Source of the DNA: Artemisia argyi
Lineage: Eukaryota > Streptophyta > Magnoliopsida > Asterales > Asteraceae
Direction of reading: 5' to 3'
Assembly: GCA_030686995.1 (NCBI GenBank)
Contig: CM060684.1
Coordinates: 10,107,897-10,171,896, forward strand
Length of the DNA: 64,000 nt
A model generated the notes under the pieces. The model saw only the letters and a list, made by a program, of their open reading frames with translations. It did not search any database and was not told where the DNA came from. This document shows, in pieces, positions 53,888 to 64,000 of this stretch. The first letter of the stretch is position 1. Every line of letters begins with the position of its first letter. The translations under genes and the position numbers were made by a program.

Positions 53888-54495
53888 AGTGGTATCAAGA
53901 GCCACGGTTATTGTGGTCATCGAAGTTCGAGGCTTTGAGGATCGGTTCGGGTTCTCGGTAAGTAGCAGTGATCGACAACAAAGGAGGTGGACAATTTGTT
54001 TTGTATCACCCACGTGGAGAACTATATATGAAGTGATGTCAGGATGTTTTATGTTTTAAAACAAAAGTGACATTAGTATCTTGTATCACGTGGAAATCAA
54101 TAACAAAAGGTGATCATCAGTTGTTGTTGATTTTTATTTATCCCAAGAAGATTATACTACAAAGGTTGACGAATTAAAGTGAAGTTTTTTTTCAAAAGTA
54201 TTTGGAGTTTTATAATTAAAACTCGACTTCGTTTATATTGGGTAAAATTCAATTAAAGCGAAGGTTCTTGTTGCGGGTTTTCTTGTGGTACAAGTTTGAT
54301 TGTGGTTAGCTTGAGTTTCAAGTTTACGATCGGGTTTGCTTGTTCGAAATCGAGGGTTTAGGGTTATTCTAATTAATTCGATTTGCAAGAAGTGTTTATA
54401 GCAACAAGGGGGAATATTGCACACGGCTTGTGAGGCTTGTCGGTAAAGTTGGTTAAGAAATAACATGACAAGGTTTTTAGCAAGGTATAAGAAGA
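53888..54495 (+). other. Copia-2 primer site and 5' leader
   Basis: About 600 bp between the LTR and the gag ATG; it begins with TGGTATCAAGAGCC (53,890). No gene. Confidence 0.65.
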
Positions 54496-54801
54496 ATGGC
54501 TAGTTCTATAGCTAGGTTTGACATCGAAAAATTCGATGGTAAGAATGACTTCGGGTTATGGCAAATAAAGATGCGTGCTCTAATGGTACAGCTCGGATGT
54601 GATGCTGCATTAGAAACATTACCCGCGCGCACATGGAAGCAGGTGAAAAGGCTTCTTTGATGAAGAAGGCATACAGTACCTTGATTCTATGCTTGGGAGA
54701 CCGGGTTTTACGGGAAGTTACCAAAGAAACATCTGCTGCAGGAATTTGGACGAAGTTGACTACTCTGTATATGACTAAGTCCTTAGCAAATAGACTGTAT
54801 C
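54496..54801 (+). pseudogene. Copia-2 gag, N-terminal fragment
   Basis: It starts MASSIARFDIEKFDGKNDFG followed by LWQIKMRALMVQLG, typical of copia gag (DUF4219/UBN2). A one-base shift near 54,632 moves the frame; the rest (SLMKKAYSTLILCLGDRVL, TSAAGIWTKLTTLYMTKSLA) continues in the new frame until a gypsy LTR cuts it at 54,802. Confidence 0.85.
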
Positions 54802-56475
54802 TGTAACACCCCTAAAATTTGATACAGCTGAAGACTCAACAAGCTTTCGAGGTGCTACGGGGATTGGTATCCATTCAAAGTCATGAAAGAACGAGATAAA
54901 GTAAACATAAGAAAAAAACAACCAAAACGGGTTTTAAAGTTTACATTTATCCCAATAATTATCCAAAGTAAGGCCCAAAAGTAATAAACATAGGTCCACA
55001 ATAGTTATCAGAGCTTTAGAAAAATAGATCCATAACTGGTGCCATTGCCAAGCCTCCAATCCCAAGCATCCATAGAGCATCACTTAATTACCTGAGAAAA
55101 CGTGCTAAAAGTCAGCTTTCGCTGGTGAGATCATAGGTTTAAATTCATAATTCAATATAGTGGACATATACGCAAAACGCTTGCTAGCTAGACTAGGCCT
55201 CAATCATCCAACCAAAATATCTAACCAAAATAATCCAACCAAATCAAATCAACCCTATAGGTGCACGCTATAGCTCAAACCAATCCAATCAATAGCTTAC
55301 CTAGCTCAAGTCTAGGCCTCGCTCTATAATCAATCCAATAGCTTACCTAGTTCGGGACTAGGCCTTGCTCATTAACCAAATCAATAGCTTACCTAGTTCG
55401 GGACTAGGCCTCGCTTAATCCTACCTAGTTCTATAAGCATAGCAAGTTTTGAAATCAAAAGCGATAATAGTCCACATAAAACAATTTGCATGTTTCTCAC
55501 CAAGTATTGAAAACAAAGTTCAAGAGTAAAAGTGGGGCTATGACTCACCTCAAGTCCAGAAAATCTTCAAAAGAAATCGATAGATGAAAGACGTAAGCAA
55601 ACTCAAGTAACGGCAACTACATACTCGGCACTTCCTAACAATATCAAACTCGTTTAGAAATCATTTCCTCAAAATCAATTATTCCCATTCCCGAGCGTAT
55701 TCCATTTAACTTTCCAAAAATATCCATTTCTCAAATTATCTTCATATATTAATTTGAAATTTGACGTTTGGTATCCATATGGGTGAAGGGTCGACACAAC
55801 TCAAACCAAAAAGCCACAACGAACCAAATAATAACCAACTATAGGTCTAATATTAGCCCAACATATTATTTAAATAAATCATCGAAGCTTATCAAATCCG
55901 TCGATTTGGTAATCCCCCATATTTATTTACGTAATATATCGTTCCAAAATTATACCCAACCTAAAGCACATAGCACAAAGAATTCTATTTGGTATATATC
56001 GTAGTCCAATAAATTCCCTATATATATCGTCGAATCAGCCAAATTCCACGAGATACATAGTAATTTATTACCCTAGAACATATACCACAACCTATGGGCG
56101 TCGTGGGATACGATGCCCATTAATATACTCATTTTATATAATCAAATAACTCGATATAATCCGTCGATTAAATAAGTCACTTGCTATAGAAAATGTTTAT
56201 ATTAATTGTCATATATCCGTGACAACACAAAAGTCACAATATAAAGCCCGCTTGGACTTTAAATAACCACAACTCGTATAACTCGATAAGTTTCTAAATT
56301 TATGAAAATCATGTTTTTAATTATTATTCACCCGACTTATTAGTTTTCGCCGTTATTTATAATTATTAATCTATAACAATATTCCGACATTTCTTACACT
56401 ATTTGCATAGTATAAGAATTATCGTTATATTATTATACGTTTACTCGTGATCGTTTTATTATTAATCACTCATCT
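54802..56475 (+). mobile_element. Ty3/gypsy LTR, 3'-truncated
   Basis: It starts TGTAACACCCCTAAAATTTG inside the copia-2 gag and aligns with the solo LTR at 9,727 (GACTCAACAAGCTTTCG, GGTGCTACGGGGATTGGTAT, CCTATGGGCGTCGT). The match fades near 56,470, well short of the 3.7-kb length, so the right half is missing where the next element begins. No coding region. Confidence 0.8.
55292..55425 (+). repeat. Tandem repeats in the gypsy LTR
   Basis: Three units of AATAGCTTACCTAG(T/C)TCGGGACTAGGCC(T/G)TCGCT type, about 45 bp each. They occupy the slot that holds different repeats in the 9,727 LTR. Confidence 0.75.
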
Positions 56476-59400
56476 TTTTAGACCTTTAAAACAGACCGAA
56501 AATACCAAATACTAACCTAAAATGCCAAGAGAATGCATGTTTTTGTATTTGTGTATGTGCAGGTACGAATATGTGAAAACTGAACGAAAACGAAGCAAAA
56601 CCGACAAAAACGAGCACGAGATTGGAAAAAGGTCAAAAGCCAAAGCCGGGGAAGCTAAATGATCAAAGATAGCTCACAATGCTCATAGAAGTCCTCAGAG
56701 ATTCAGAAAGTTTCAATATTTGTCCCTGAATAAAGTTTGGAGAAATTGGCAGATTTAGTCCCTGTAGTTTCAGAATTTGGCAATTATGGTCCTTTAATGA
56801 ATATTTGGAGAAAAGTCATCAATGGTCCTCCAATATTCAGAGTATGGCAATTTATACCCTTGGGAGAAAGTTTCAATGATTTACAGATTTGGTCCCTAAG
56901 GTTTTCAGAATTACATTATTGGTCCTTGTAATAATCCTACTACTACTCCTAATATAACTACACACCGGATCCACACTCCAAGCCCAAACATAACAAAGCC
57001 CAACACCAACTCTTTTTAATATATACCCAGCCCAACACCACCATTTACCCGACCCAAACCCAACATTAATTACCCGTTCAAAATTACCGCCCCCCAAATC
57101 CCTACCCCTTCCCAGATAGTTACTATTCCATAAACCCTAAAACCCCAAACCATCAATTAACCTTAAATTACCTCGTATGGTAATAAATTAACCAATGATA
57201 TGCCTTTATTATCACTCACGCATGACAAGGGAATGACAGAAGGCAAGGGGGTACGTGGACCAATGGAACGAGGCAAAGGTACTCACCCTTCACTACACCA
57301 GGGAATCAATGGACTATATTGCTGCTTAAGGACCAAGCCAAGATGAATGGACAAGATTAAAAGCAGAGGAGCTCATCTAGAATGATCCAAAAACCCTAGT
57401 TCTTAGCTTATATATACCCCCCTCATATTGTAATCGGAGTAGAGTTTCAAGTAGTGTTACTCTGCCAAAATCATTTTGTAAACCTTTTTAATATTAATGA
57501 AAGTCTTTTTATTGTCTTATTTAATTTTCAGCTTTGCTTATTTACTTATCTTGTTTATTAGCTTATTGCTTATTGTCACTTATTTCTGTCTCATTTCTTT
57601 TCAAGCAAGTACTTTTCTTTTATTATCAACTTAGTTTCAATCTTCTACTTTACTAGTTATTATTCTTATTGTTGTTTGTTATCAAAAGAAAAACCAAAAA
57701 AAAAATTAAAAAAAAAAAAAATAGTATGATCTGTTTTCCTTGATTGAATCTTTTCATTGTTTGTTTTGTTGTTTGTTCAAGCTCATTCAAGCTTATATAG
57801 CTTGTAGTGACCCTTGACTTTTTATTGTTCCAAAAATCCAAAAAAAGAGAAAAAGTCAAAGAGAAAGTCAACTGCTCAGCTTATTTGAATAAGCTGAGCC
57901 TATTGGTGGTTAAAGGCAACCATAAGCTGTCCCATGGTCTGTCTAAAAGGCAGGCTAGCTTAGCGAACCTCCTCTTTTCATGCTGAGGGGGACTTGAGTT
58001 TGTAAGTTTCATTATTTGTCTCATCTCTATTGCTTATTTCTATTGTAGCTTTAAATCTGATACTATTAGCTTGATACTACTGATTATTGCTTATTAGTGC
58101 TTGATACTAGCTTCTTTATCATATTTGAGAGTTGTAGTGATATTTGCTTTTGCTACTGTTTGATCTAGTTTACATCTGTGATCCATAGCTTTTTGATATA
58201 ATGGTGTTTTTGATCTATGTTTCTGAGTCACATCATGATAGTTGATCATTTTGAGTAAATTGGAATTGGTTTGGAAGAGTTTTGTGAGGTCTGTGTTTGA
58301 TTTTTAGGCTAGACAGAACCTTTAAGGGGTGTTTGGTTGATAGTTGTTTGCTGTCATAAGGTTTGATTCAGAGGTTAAAAGTGGTTCACATAGTTAAATT
58401 AGGATATATTAAGAGTTAGTATACCATAAAACCAGTAGGTTATTAGTTAAAAAGTCAAAATCATTGGTTAAATATTCACACAGTTAGCATAATAGTAGTT
58501 TTAGGGTACTTGATTTCATAAGTAGTTGCATATTTGATAGTAGTAGCTTAATTGAATCACAATATAGTTTATTTTCATTTAAGTGATCATTTTAGTGTAA
58601 TCCAAAACCATTTTAGTCAACTTTCTGTTTTGGCAAAAAGTCAAAAAGGTTTTCAACTCAGATTTTGGTTACAAATTTAGAAGCTTGTGTAGTCTTTAAT
58701 GTTGATTGGAATCATATATGGTTTGCTGTTTTGAGAAGCTCAGTAGCCAAACTTTACATTTCAAAAAGAAAAATTGGATTTGAAACTTGTTGCTTATCTG
58801 AAAAGCCAGTTGAAGTGGGCTTATTGGGACAATAGGTGCCCTGCACTCAGTTTTTGATCAAGCATTCTTGGGTTGTTTTAGGTTATTAAATTGGAACAAG
58901 GATCTGTTTTCTAGGTTCATTTGTGATCTCTAGTTGTAAGTGAGTGATTTGCACCATTAAGCTCCATCTCTTTAGCTTATTTGCACTGCTTATCAGTCTC
59001 ATCAAGTTGGGTGGTTGAGACTAGCACCTGTTTTCAAAATATAGGCCTGCTAGTGAGCTTTTGAGCTTGAATCTGAGTTTGGTTGTTAAATTTGAGTTTA
59101 CATACTATTGTAGTTGATTGTTCCATTTGAATAGTACCCTTTGCTTATTCTGTTTGTGCTTTTGGCTTATTTCATAATGCTTATTTGACCTCATTGTGCC
59201 CACATCTGTGATTCTGTGCATCTTTTGGCCTCAAGACTGTTTCATTAAGCTTAAACAAGTTCAAAAAAATTAATTGGTTAAAGTTTGGGTCAGTTTGGTC
59301 AAGTTTTGCTTATAAATAAGCACTTTCAATTAAGCAGTTTGGGGCTAATCCGCACTTCCAGTGCTTATTTTGAAATTTTTATATTTTTCCTAGCTTTTAA

Positions 59401-60092
59401 ATATTATTTTGGATTTTCCCTGTAATTTTCAGATTTTTCTGAGTTGTTTTGCTATTTTTCTTATTTAATTTTCCTTTTTAATCAATTTTAATTACTTTTT
59501 AATTGCTGAAAAATACAAAAAAATCAGAAAAAGCCAAGAAAAATCCAAAGAAATATTAGAAAATTATTTTTAGTTATTTTAGAATTTTAGAAAGTAATTT
59601 TGCATTTTTCTCACTTTATTTTCATTTTCTTTTAATTATTAAATAGTTTAATTAGTTTTTAATTCATAAAAAATTATTAAAAAGTCAAAAAAAAAATTTT
59701 CTTTTTCTCAAAATTTTCTTTTATCATTTTTAATTTTTGAAAATTATTTCCAAGTCCGTAGGAGTTGTGTAGCTTAAAACTCGCGTTTTATTTTGTACGT
59801 TAACGTTTAATTAACGTTTTAGCGTACGGTTTCTATTTTACGTGACGTTTTTAGTTTCCTTAATTGAAATACGTGTTTAAGTGATTAATTGTGCCTTATT
59901 TGCTATATCATTAGTGTAATCTCATATATATCACTTTCTACCACTTTTCACGACACGTTTTCCGAATCGGAAATTCGGAATTCCATTCACCCTTCACACG
60001 GAATACGACCTCGGGTTATCCGTATTTCTTTGCGGATTTCTTTGAGCTTACTATCTATACTATAATATTGATATTGTGTTTTTCACGAATCA
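56476..60092 (+). repeat. Athila-like 5' LTR (left end unresolved)
   Basis: Non-coding DNA up to the CA at 60,091-60,092, just before the primer site. A TATATA box lies at 57,409-57,414, and an AATATTAATGAAAG polyadenylation-like region near 57,490. The start lies somewhere between about 56,470 and 56,540; without the 3' LTR it cannot be fixed. Oligo-A/T tracts and AGTC-type words are frequent; no gene is seen. Confidence 0.6.
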
Positions 60093-60097
60093 ATTTT

Positions 60098-60115
60098 TGG
60101 CGCCGCTGCCGGGGA
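60098..60115 (+). promoter_or_regulatory. Primer-binding site of the Athila-like element
   Basis: TGGCGCCGCTGCCGGGGA, close to the tRNA-Asp type site used by Athila/Tat elements. Confidence 0.85.
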
Positions 60116-60618
60116 AGGTTGAAGTGAATTTTTCGTTTTCGTTTTTCGAAATTGTGTTTTGAAAACCTTCCTTGTATATATTTTCTATAAAAACCAAAAA
60201 AAAATTGAAAAATCAAAAACACTTTTCCTAAAGTGTTTTCAAAAATACCAAAAAAATAATAAAGTTACAGCCTCGACCCAATCGAAAGAAAGGGCGTTGT
60301 AAACCAAAAAAGTCTCCCAATATAATTACGCGTGAAATTAATTGCTAATCGGATTACTTTGGATTCTACGACCGAATAAGCGGAAAATACGGATAGCTTT
60401 GACATTAAATTGCAAGCTGAAGAGAGATCCATTCTTCTCTCCCGTTCCGTCGCGAGTAGGTTTAATGGAAACGGTTTACGATTAACGTAACGTTTGAAAA
60501 AGAGAAAAACAAAAGTATAAGTTTTTGAATTTTGCTTTATAAAACAAAAATACAAAAAGATTTTCCTTTTCAAATTTGATTTTCCTTTTATTTTTCAAAA
60601 TTTGAGTTTTTGTGGTGT
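60116..60618 (+). other. Athila-like 5' leader
   Basis: About 500 bp between the primer site and the gag ATG. No gene. Confidence 0.6.
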
Positions 60619-62637
60619 ATGAACACCTGTTCATCTTCTAAACGTCTTATTTCTCCATTATCGAACCCCGAGCGTTTGATACGTCACACACAAAAAGTTC
60701 GTTTCCCTAACATCACGGAAATGGAACAAAACAACCACAACAATCAACACCCTCCGGTGGGTGTTGTTCAAAATGCACCAGCTCCCGATCTCCGAACGAT
60801 GGAGGAGCTGTGTCAACCGACAATGCACGGTAGAGGCGGTCCGATTGCCCCTCTCAATATTGAGGCTAAGGATTTTGGACTTAAGCACCATATGATTCAA
60901 CAAGTCCAAAATTCGTGCCAATTTCACGGATTACCGGGTGACGATGCTAACAAGCATCTCGATAAATTTTTAACCGTCACCCAAAGTATGAAACAACATG
61001 GGGTCTCCGATGACGCCCTTCATCTTTCTCTTTTCCCCTATTCTCTTACACATCATGCCACAGCTTGGTTTGATCGTCTTCCCAAGAACTCGATTCATAC
61101 CTTCAAAGAAATGGTATCGAAGTTCTTGGCGAAATATTTTCCACCATCGATGGTGACGAAACTTCGAAACGATATTAGCAATTTCCGTCAGCTTCCCGAC
61201 GAATCTTTATTCGAAGCTTGGGAACGTTATAAACTTGCTATTGATCGGTGTCCAAACCATAACATGCTTCTTGTTACGATAATTGATACGTTTTACAATG
61301 GTTTGACTTTGCGACATCGGGACACGATCAATGCAGCTGCGGGTGGAACTTTTATGAAACGACGTCCTGAAGATTGCTACGAACTTATTGAGAACATGAC
61401 CGCTCATTACAATTACTGGGATTCCTCTGCCGAGAGGAATGAGTCAAGAACAACCGTTGCTCAAAATTCTTCTACATCTAATTCTGAAATAGCCGCAATT
61501 ACTAAGAAACTCGATGATTTGTCGACTGCTGTTTTACGAATGCACCAAACGTCTCAGAATCAAAATCAAGTCAAAAACCATCAAGTTAACATGATCAACA
61601 ATGTTTGTGAGACTTGTGGTGGTCCTCATTCGTATTTTGAGTGCCCAACCACCGGTGGCTACACTCACGAGAATGTGAATGCTGCTTCGGGAACCTACAA
61701 TATGGGCGGTAACGGATACCAACCACAGGGTGACCGAAATCTTCTTAGCTACCGTTCGAACCATTATGTTGGACCACCCGATTTTAATCAACCGTCTCAA
61801 GTTAATCAAGTCAATCAAGTTAATCAAAATGTGCAAAACCGAAATCATCAATTCAATCACAATGCTAATCAAAATCGGATGAATAATGGTTTTCAGAATC
61901 AAAATCATGGTTTTCAAAATCAAAATCGGGGAAATTATAACCAAGGCCCGAATCAAGGGAATTTTCATGGAAATTTTCAAAATGCTAATCATGGAAATCA
62001 AAATTTTCAGAATCAAGGTTTCAATAACAACAATCGTGGTCAAAATTTTCAAAATCCAGTTGTGAATCAGTCGTCTTCGGATGTATTACTTAAGCAGTTT
62101 ATGAAAAGTCAAGAGGAAATGAATAAAATGTTAATCAATCAAATGGCCGAATTGAAGAAGTCTTTAAATGATCGACCCTTGGGCTCGGGTACTCTTCCAA
62201 GCAACACGATCGCTAACCCGAGGGGCGATGCTAAGGCGATCACGACTAGGAGTGTTATTGTAATCAATGAACCGACGGCTCCGACTACCTCTTCTTCTCT
62301 TCCTCCCAAGGTAGTCGCCCGTGAAACCGAGGTGACAACGGATACGGGAATTCCTAATAATAATGGAAGGACCAAAAACATCCAACCTCCGGTAGTCTCA
62401 ACGTCTAAAGGAAAAGATAAAATTGTTTATGAAAATGAGAAAGAAACTCCCGTCAAAACAAATTTGCCTTATCCGTCACGATTGAATGAACAAAAGCACC
62501 GCGAGAAAGATAAAAACCAGATGGAAAAGTTTTATCAAATTTTTCAAGAATTGCATTTTGATATAAATCTCGCGGATGCTATACTTTTGATGCCTAAATT
62601 TGCCTCAATGCTAAAAGGTCTTTTGAATAACAAATAA
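60619..62637 (+). CDS. Athila/Tat-type Ty3/gypsy gag
   Basis: 672 residues from the ATG at 60,619 (MNTCSSSKRLIS); a later ATG at 60,721 (MEQNNHNN) is also possible. The capsid region holds CQFHGLPGDDANKHLDKFL, TAWFDRLPKNSIHTFKEM, KYFPPSMVTKLRNDISNFRQ and ERYKLAIDRCPNHN; a zinc knuckle is CETCGGPHSYFEC (61,606). The long Asn/Gln-rich part (61,780-62,060) is repetitive. It ends at TAA 62,635 where a Glu codon is expected (LLNNK*KLFE), in frame with the protease that follows, so the stop looks like a G-to-T nonsense change. Gag forms the particle that carries the RNA. Confidence 0.9.
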   Translation: MNTCSSSKRLISPLSNPERLIRHTQKVRFPNITEMEQNNHNNQHPPVGVVQNAPAPDLRTMEELCQPTMHGRGGPIAPLNIEAKDFGLKHHMIQQVQNSCQFHGLPGDDANKHLDKFLTVTQSMKQHGVSDDALHLSLFPYSLTHHATAWFDRLPKNSIHTFKEMVSKFLAKYFPPSMVTKLRNDISNFRQLPDESLFEAWERYKLAIDRCPNHNMLLVTIIDTFYNGLTLRHRDTINAAAGGTFMKRRPEDCYELIENMTAHYNYWDSSAERNESRTTVAQNSSTSNSEIAAITKKLDDLSTAVLRMHQTSQNQNQVKNHQVNMINNVCETCGGPHSYFECPTTGGYTHENVNAASGTYNMGGNGYQPQGDRNLLSYRSNHYVGPPDFNQPSQVNQVNQVNQNVQNRNHQFNHNANQNRMNNGFQNQNHGFQNQNRGNYNQGPNQGNFHGNFQNANHGNQNFQNQGFNNNNRGQNFQNPVVNQSSSDVLLKQFMKSQEEMNKMLINQMAELKKSLNDRPLGSGTLPSNTIANPRGDAKAITTRSVIVINEPTAPTTSSSLPPKVVARETEVTTDTGIPNNNGRTKNIQPPVVSTSKGKDKIVYENEKETPVKTNLPYPSRLNEQKHREKDKNQMEKFYQIFQELHFDINLADAILLMPKFASMLKGLLNNK

Positions 62638-63414
62638 AAATTGTTTGAAATATCACGAACCCAGATGAATGAGAATTGCTCAGCGGTTATCCTCAAAAAG
62701 CTTCCCGAAAAGCTTGAAGACCCCGGTCGATTTCTCATTCCATGTAATTTTCCTGGGATGGTTCAATGCTTCGCCTTGGCTGATCTTGGTGCTAGCATTA
62801 ACCTAATGCCGTTATCCATTTGGAAAAAGTTGTCTGTACCCGATTTGACTCCGACTTGCATGACCCTCGAGCTAGCCGACCGAACTACTTCCCGCCCGAT
62901 GGGAATAGCCGAGGATGTCTTTGTTAATGTGGGAAAATTTCATTTCCCGGCCGATTTTGTCGTGGTTGATTTTGATGCCGCTCCGCGGGTTCCTCTCATT
63001 CTCGGAAGAGGTTTCCTAAGGACTGGCCGTGCTTTAATTGATGTTTTCGATGAAGAAATTACCCTACGCGTGGGTAACGAAGCCATAACTTTTAATTTGG
63101 ATCAAACCGCGAGGTACTCCTCCGATTATGACAAATATTCCGTTAACCGAATCGACGTTATCGACGAAGTTACGGAGGAGTATGCTCAAGAGTTACTTGG
63201 TTTTACCGAACATGCTTCGAGTGGCAATCCTACTCATTCTTCTGAACCAATCATTTCTGATCCTTCCCCTTCCCTCACTCCGTTTGAGGGGAGTGATTTC
63301 ATCTTGGAAGAGATCGAGGCCTTTCTTGCTAATGATTCGATTTCACCGGAAATTGATCATTCCGTTTGTGACCCGGAGGGAGATGTTCTTTTGATTGAAA
63401 AAATTATTAAATGA
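62638..63414 (+). CDS. Athila-like aspartic protease region
   Basis: Continues the gag frame after the TAA. The active-site motif ALADLGASINLMP (about 62,775-62,815) and RVPLILGRGFL (62,985) mark a retroviral-type aspartic protease. It runs to a TGA at 63,412-63,414. The reverse transcriptase follows in another frame, and six A's near 63,397 are the likely site of a one-base gain. Confidence 0.88.
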   Translation, partial: KLFEISRTQMNENCSAVILKKLPEKLEDPGRFLIPCNFPGMVQCFALADLGASINLMPLSIWKKLSVPDLTPTCMTLELADRTTSRPMGIAEDVFVNVGKFHFPADFVVVDFDAAPRVPLILGRGFLRTGRALIDVFDEEITLRVGNEAITFNLDQTARYSSDYDKYSVNRIDVIDEVTEEYAQELLGFTEHASSGNPTHSSEPIISDPSPSLTPFEGSDFILEEIEAFLANDSISPEIDHSVCDPEGDVLLIEKIIK

Positions 63415-64000
63415 AGATCCCAACCCATCCCTCCCTCCGATGGACCTCAAAATGGCCGATGTTAAAGAAATTAAGCCGTCTACTGAGAATCCTCCGGAGC
63501 CCGAGCTCAAGGATTTACCTCCTCATCTTGAATACGCATTTTTGGAAGGAACCAATAAACTTCCCGTCATAATTTCAAAAGGACTAAAAGATGAGGAGAA
63601 GAACCGTCTCGTAGATGTGCTCAAGAAGCACAAAAATGCCATCGCTTGGCAAATTTCTGATATAAAGTGTATCGACCCTCGTTTTTGCACGCATAAAATC
63701 TTGTTTGAAGATAATTACAAACCGTCTGTTCAGCAACAACGACGGGTTAACCCGAAAATTCATGAGGTTATCAAAAAGGAAGTTATCAAACTCCTCGATG
63801 CCGGAATGATTTATCCAATCCCGGATAGTTCTTCGGTTAGCCCGATCCACTGCGTACCAACGAAAGGTGGAATGACCGTCGTAACTAATGAAGATAATGA
63901 ATTGATTCCGACACGTCTTGTTACCGGATGGAGAGTTTGTATTGATTATCGAAAATTAAATGATGCAACTCGTAAGGACCATTTCCCACTTCCATTTATG
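63398..64000 (+). CDS. Athila-like reverse transcriptase, start (runs off window)
   Basis: Open frame from AAATTATTAAATGAAGATCC to the window end with no stop. It contains HLEYAFLEG, IAWQISDIKCIDPRFCTHKI, VIKLLDAGMIYPIPDSSSVS, VHC-type IHCVPTKGG and WRVCIDYRKLNDATRKDHFP, the N-terminal part of a Ty3/gypsy reverse transcriptase. The catalytic YVDD, RNase H and integrase lie to the right. Confidence 0.9.

Overview
The window is nuclear DNA of a flowering plant. It has introns with GT..AG borders, a leucine-rich-repeat receptor-like protein family, and dense nested plant transposons of every major class. The styles of the copia (Sirevirus), Athila-like and RLE-type LINE proteins resemble what I know from Asteraceae (daisy family). 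That family assignment is an inference from memory of protein families, not a search result.

Layout. (1) 1-4,085: two related receptor-like-protein (RLP) copies. Copy A runs off the left edge, and copy B is only a C-terminal stub; a Helitron and a truncated MITE lie between them. (2) 4,795-13,690: one Mutator-like element (MULE) with 9-bp target duplications. It was invaded by a CACTA MITE, an ORF1-only LINE and a 3.7-kb solo LTR. (3) 14,062-14,478: a hAT MITE. (4) 15,382-22,130: a copia retrotransposon whose LTRs differ at one base, itself split by a second copy of the same hAT MITE family. (5) 23,384-26,470: the full-length RLP copy C. (6) 26,895-29,658: Stowaway, hAT-like and PIF/Harbinger elements. 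The last carries a Myb-like gene and ends 49 bp before the next host gene. (7) 29,708-33,079: a three-exon FAM136A homologue whose first intron is a nest of MITEs. (8) 33.5-38.96 kb: MITEs, TAA microsatellites and a restriction-like-endonuclease (RLE) LINE broken by a solo LTR. (9) 39,175-40,886: an orphan multi-pass membrane protein gene with a hAT element in its intron. (10) 41,400-44,611: a broken steroid-binding (MAPR) fragment, then a GRF zinc-finger gene and a PB1-like gene facing each other, the same pair as inside the MULE. (11) 44,645-51,784: a Sirevirus-type element lacking pol. (12) 51.8-54.8 kb: a near-perfect 134-bp hairpin, a second ORF1-only LINE, and a copia 5' end. (13) 54,802-64,000: a truncated Ty3/gypsy LTR, then an Athila-like gypsy element running off the right edge.

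Likely working host genes are few: RLP copy C, possibly copy A, the FAM136A homologue, and perhaps the orphan membrane protein. Everything else is mobile-element material. Because many insertions keep clean target duplications, or an empty site in a paralogue, the order of several events can be read directly. The points most worth following are the conserved PB1/GRF two-gene cassette, the ORF1-only LINE family, the RLE LINE sitting in TAA repeats, the chimeric build of the RLP, and the 134-bp hairpin.
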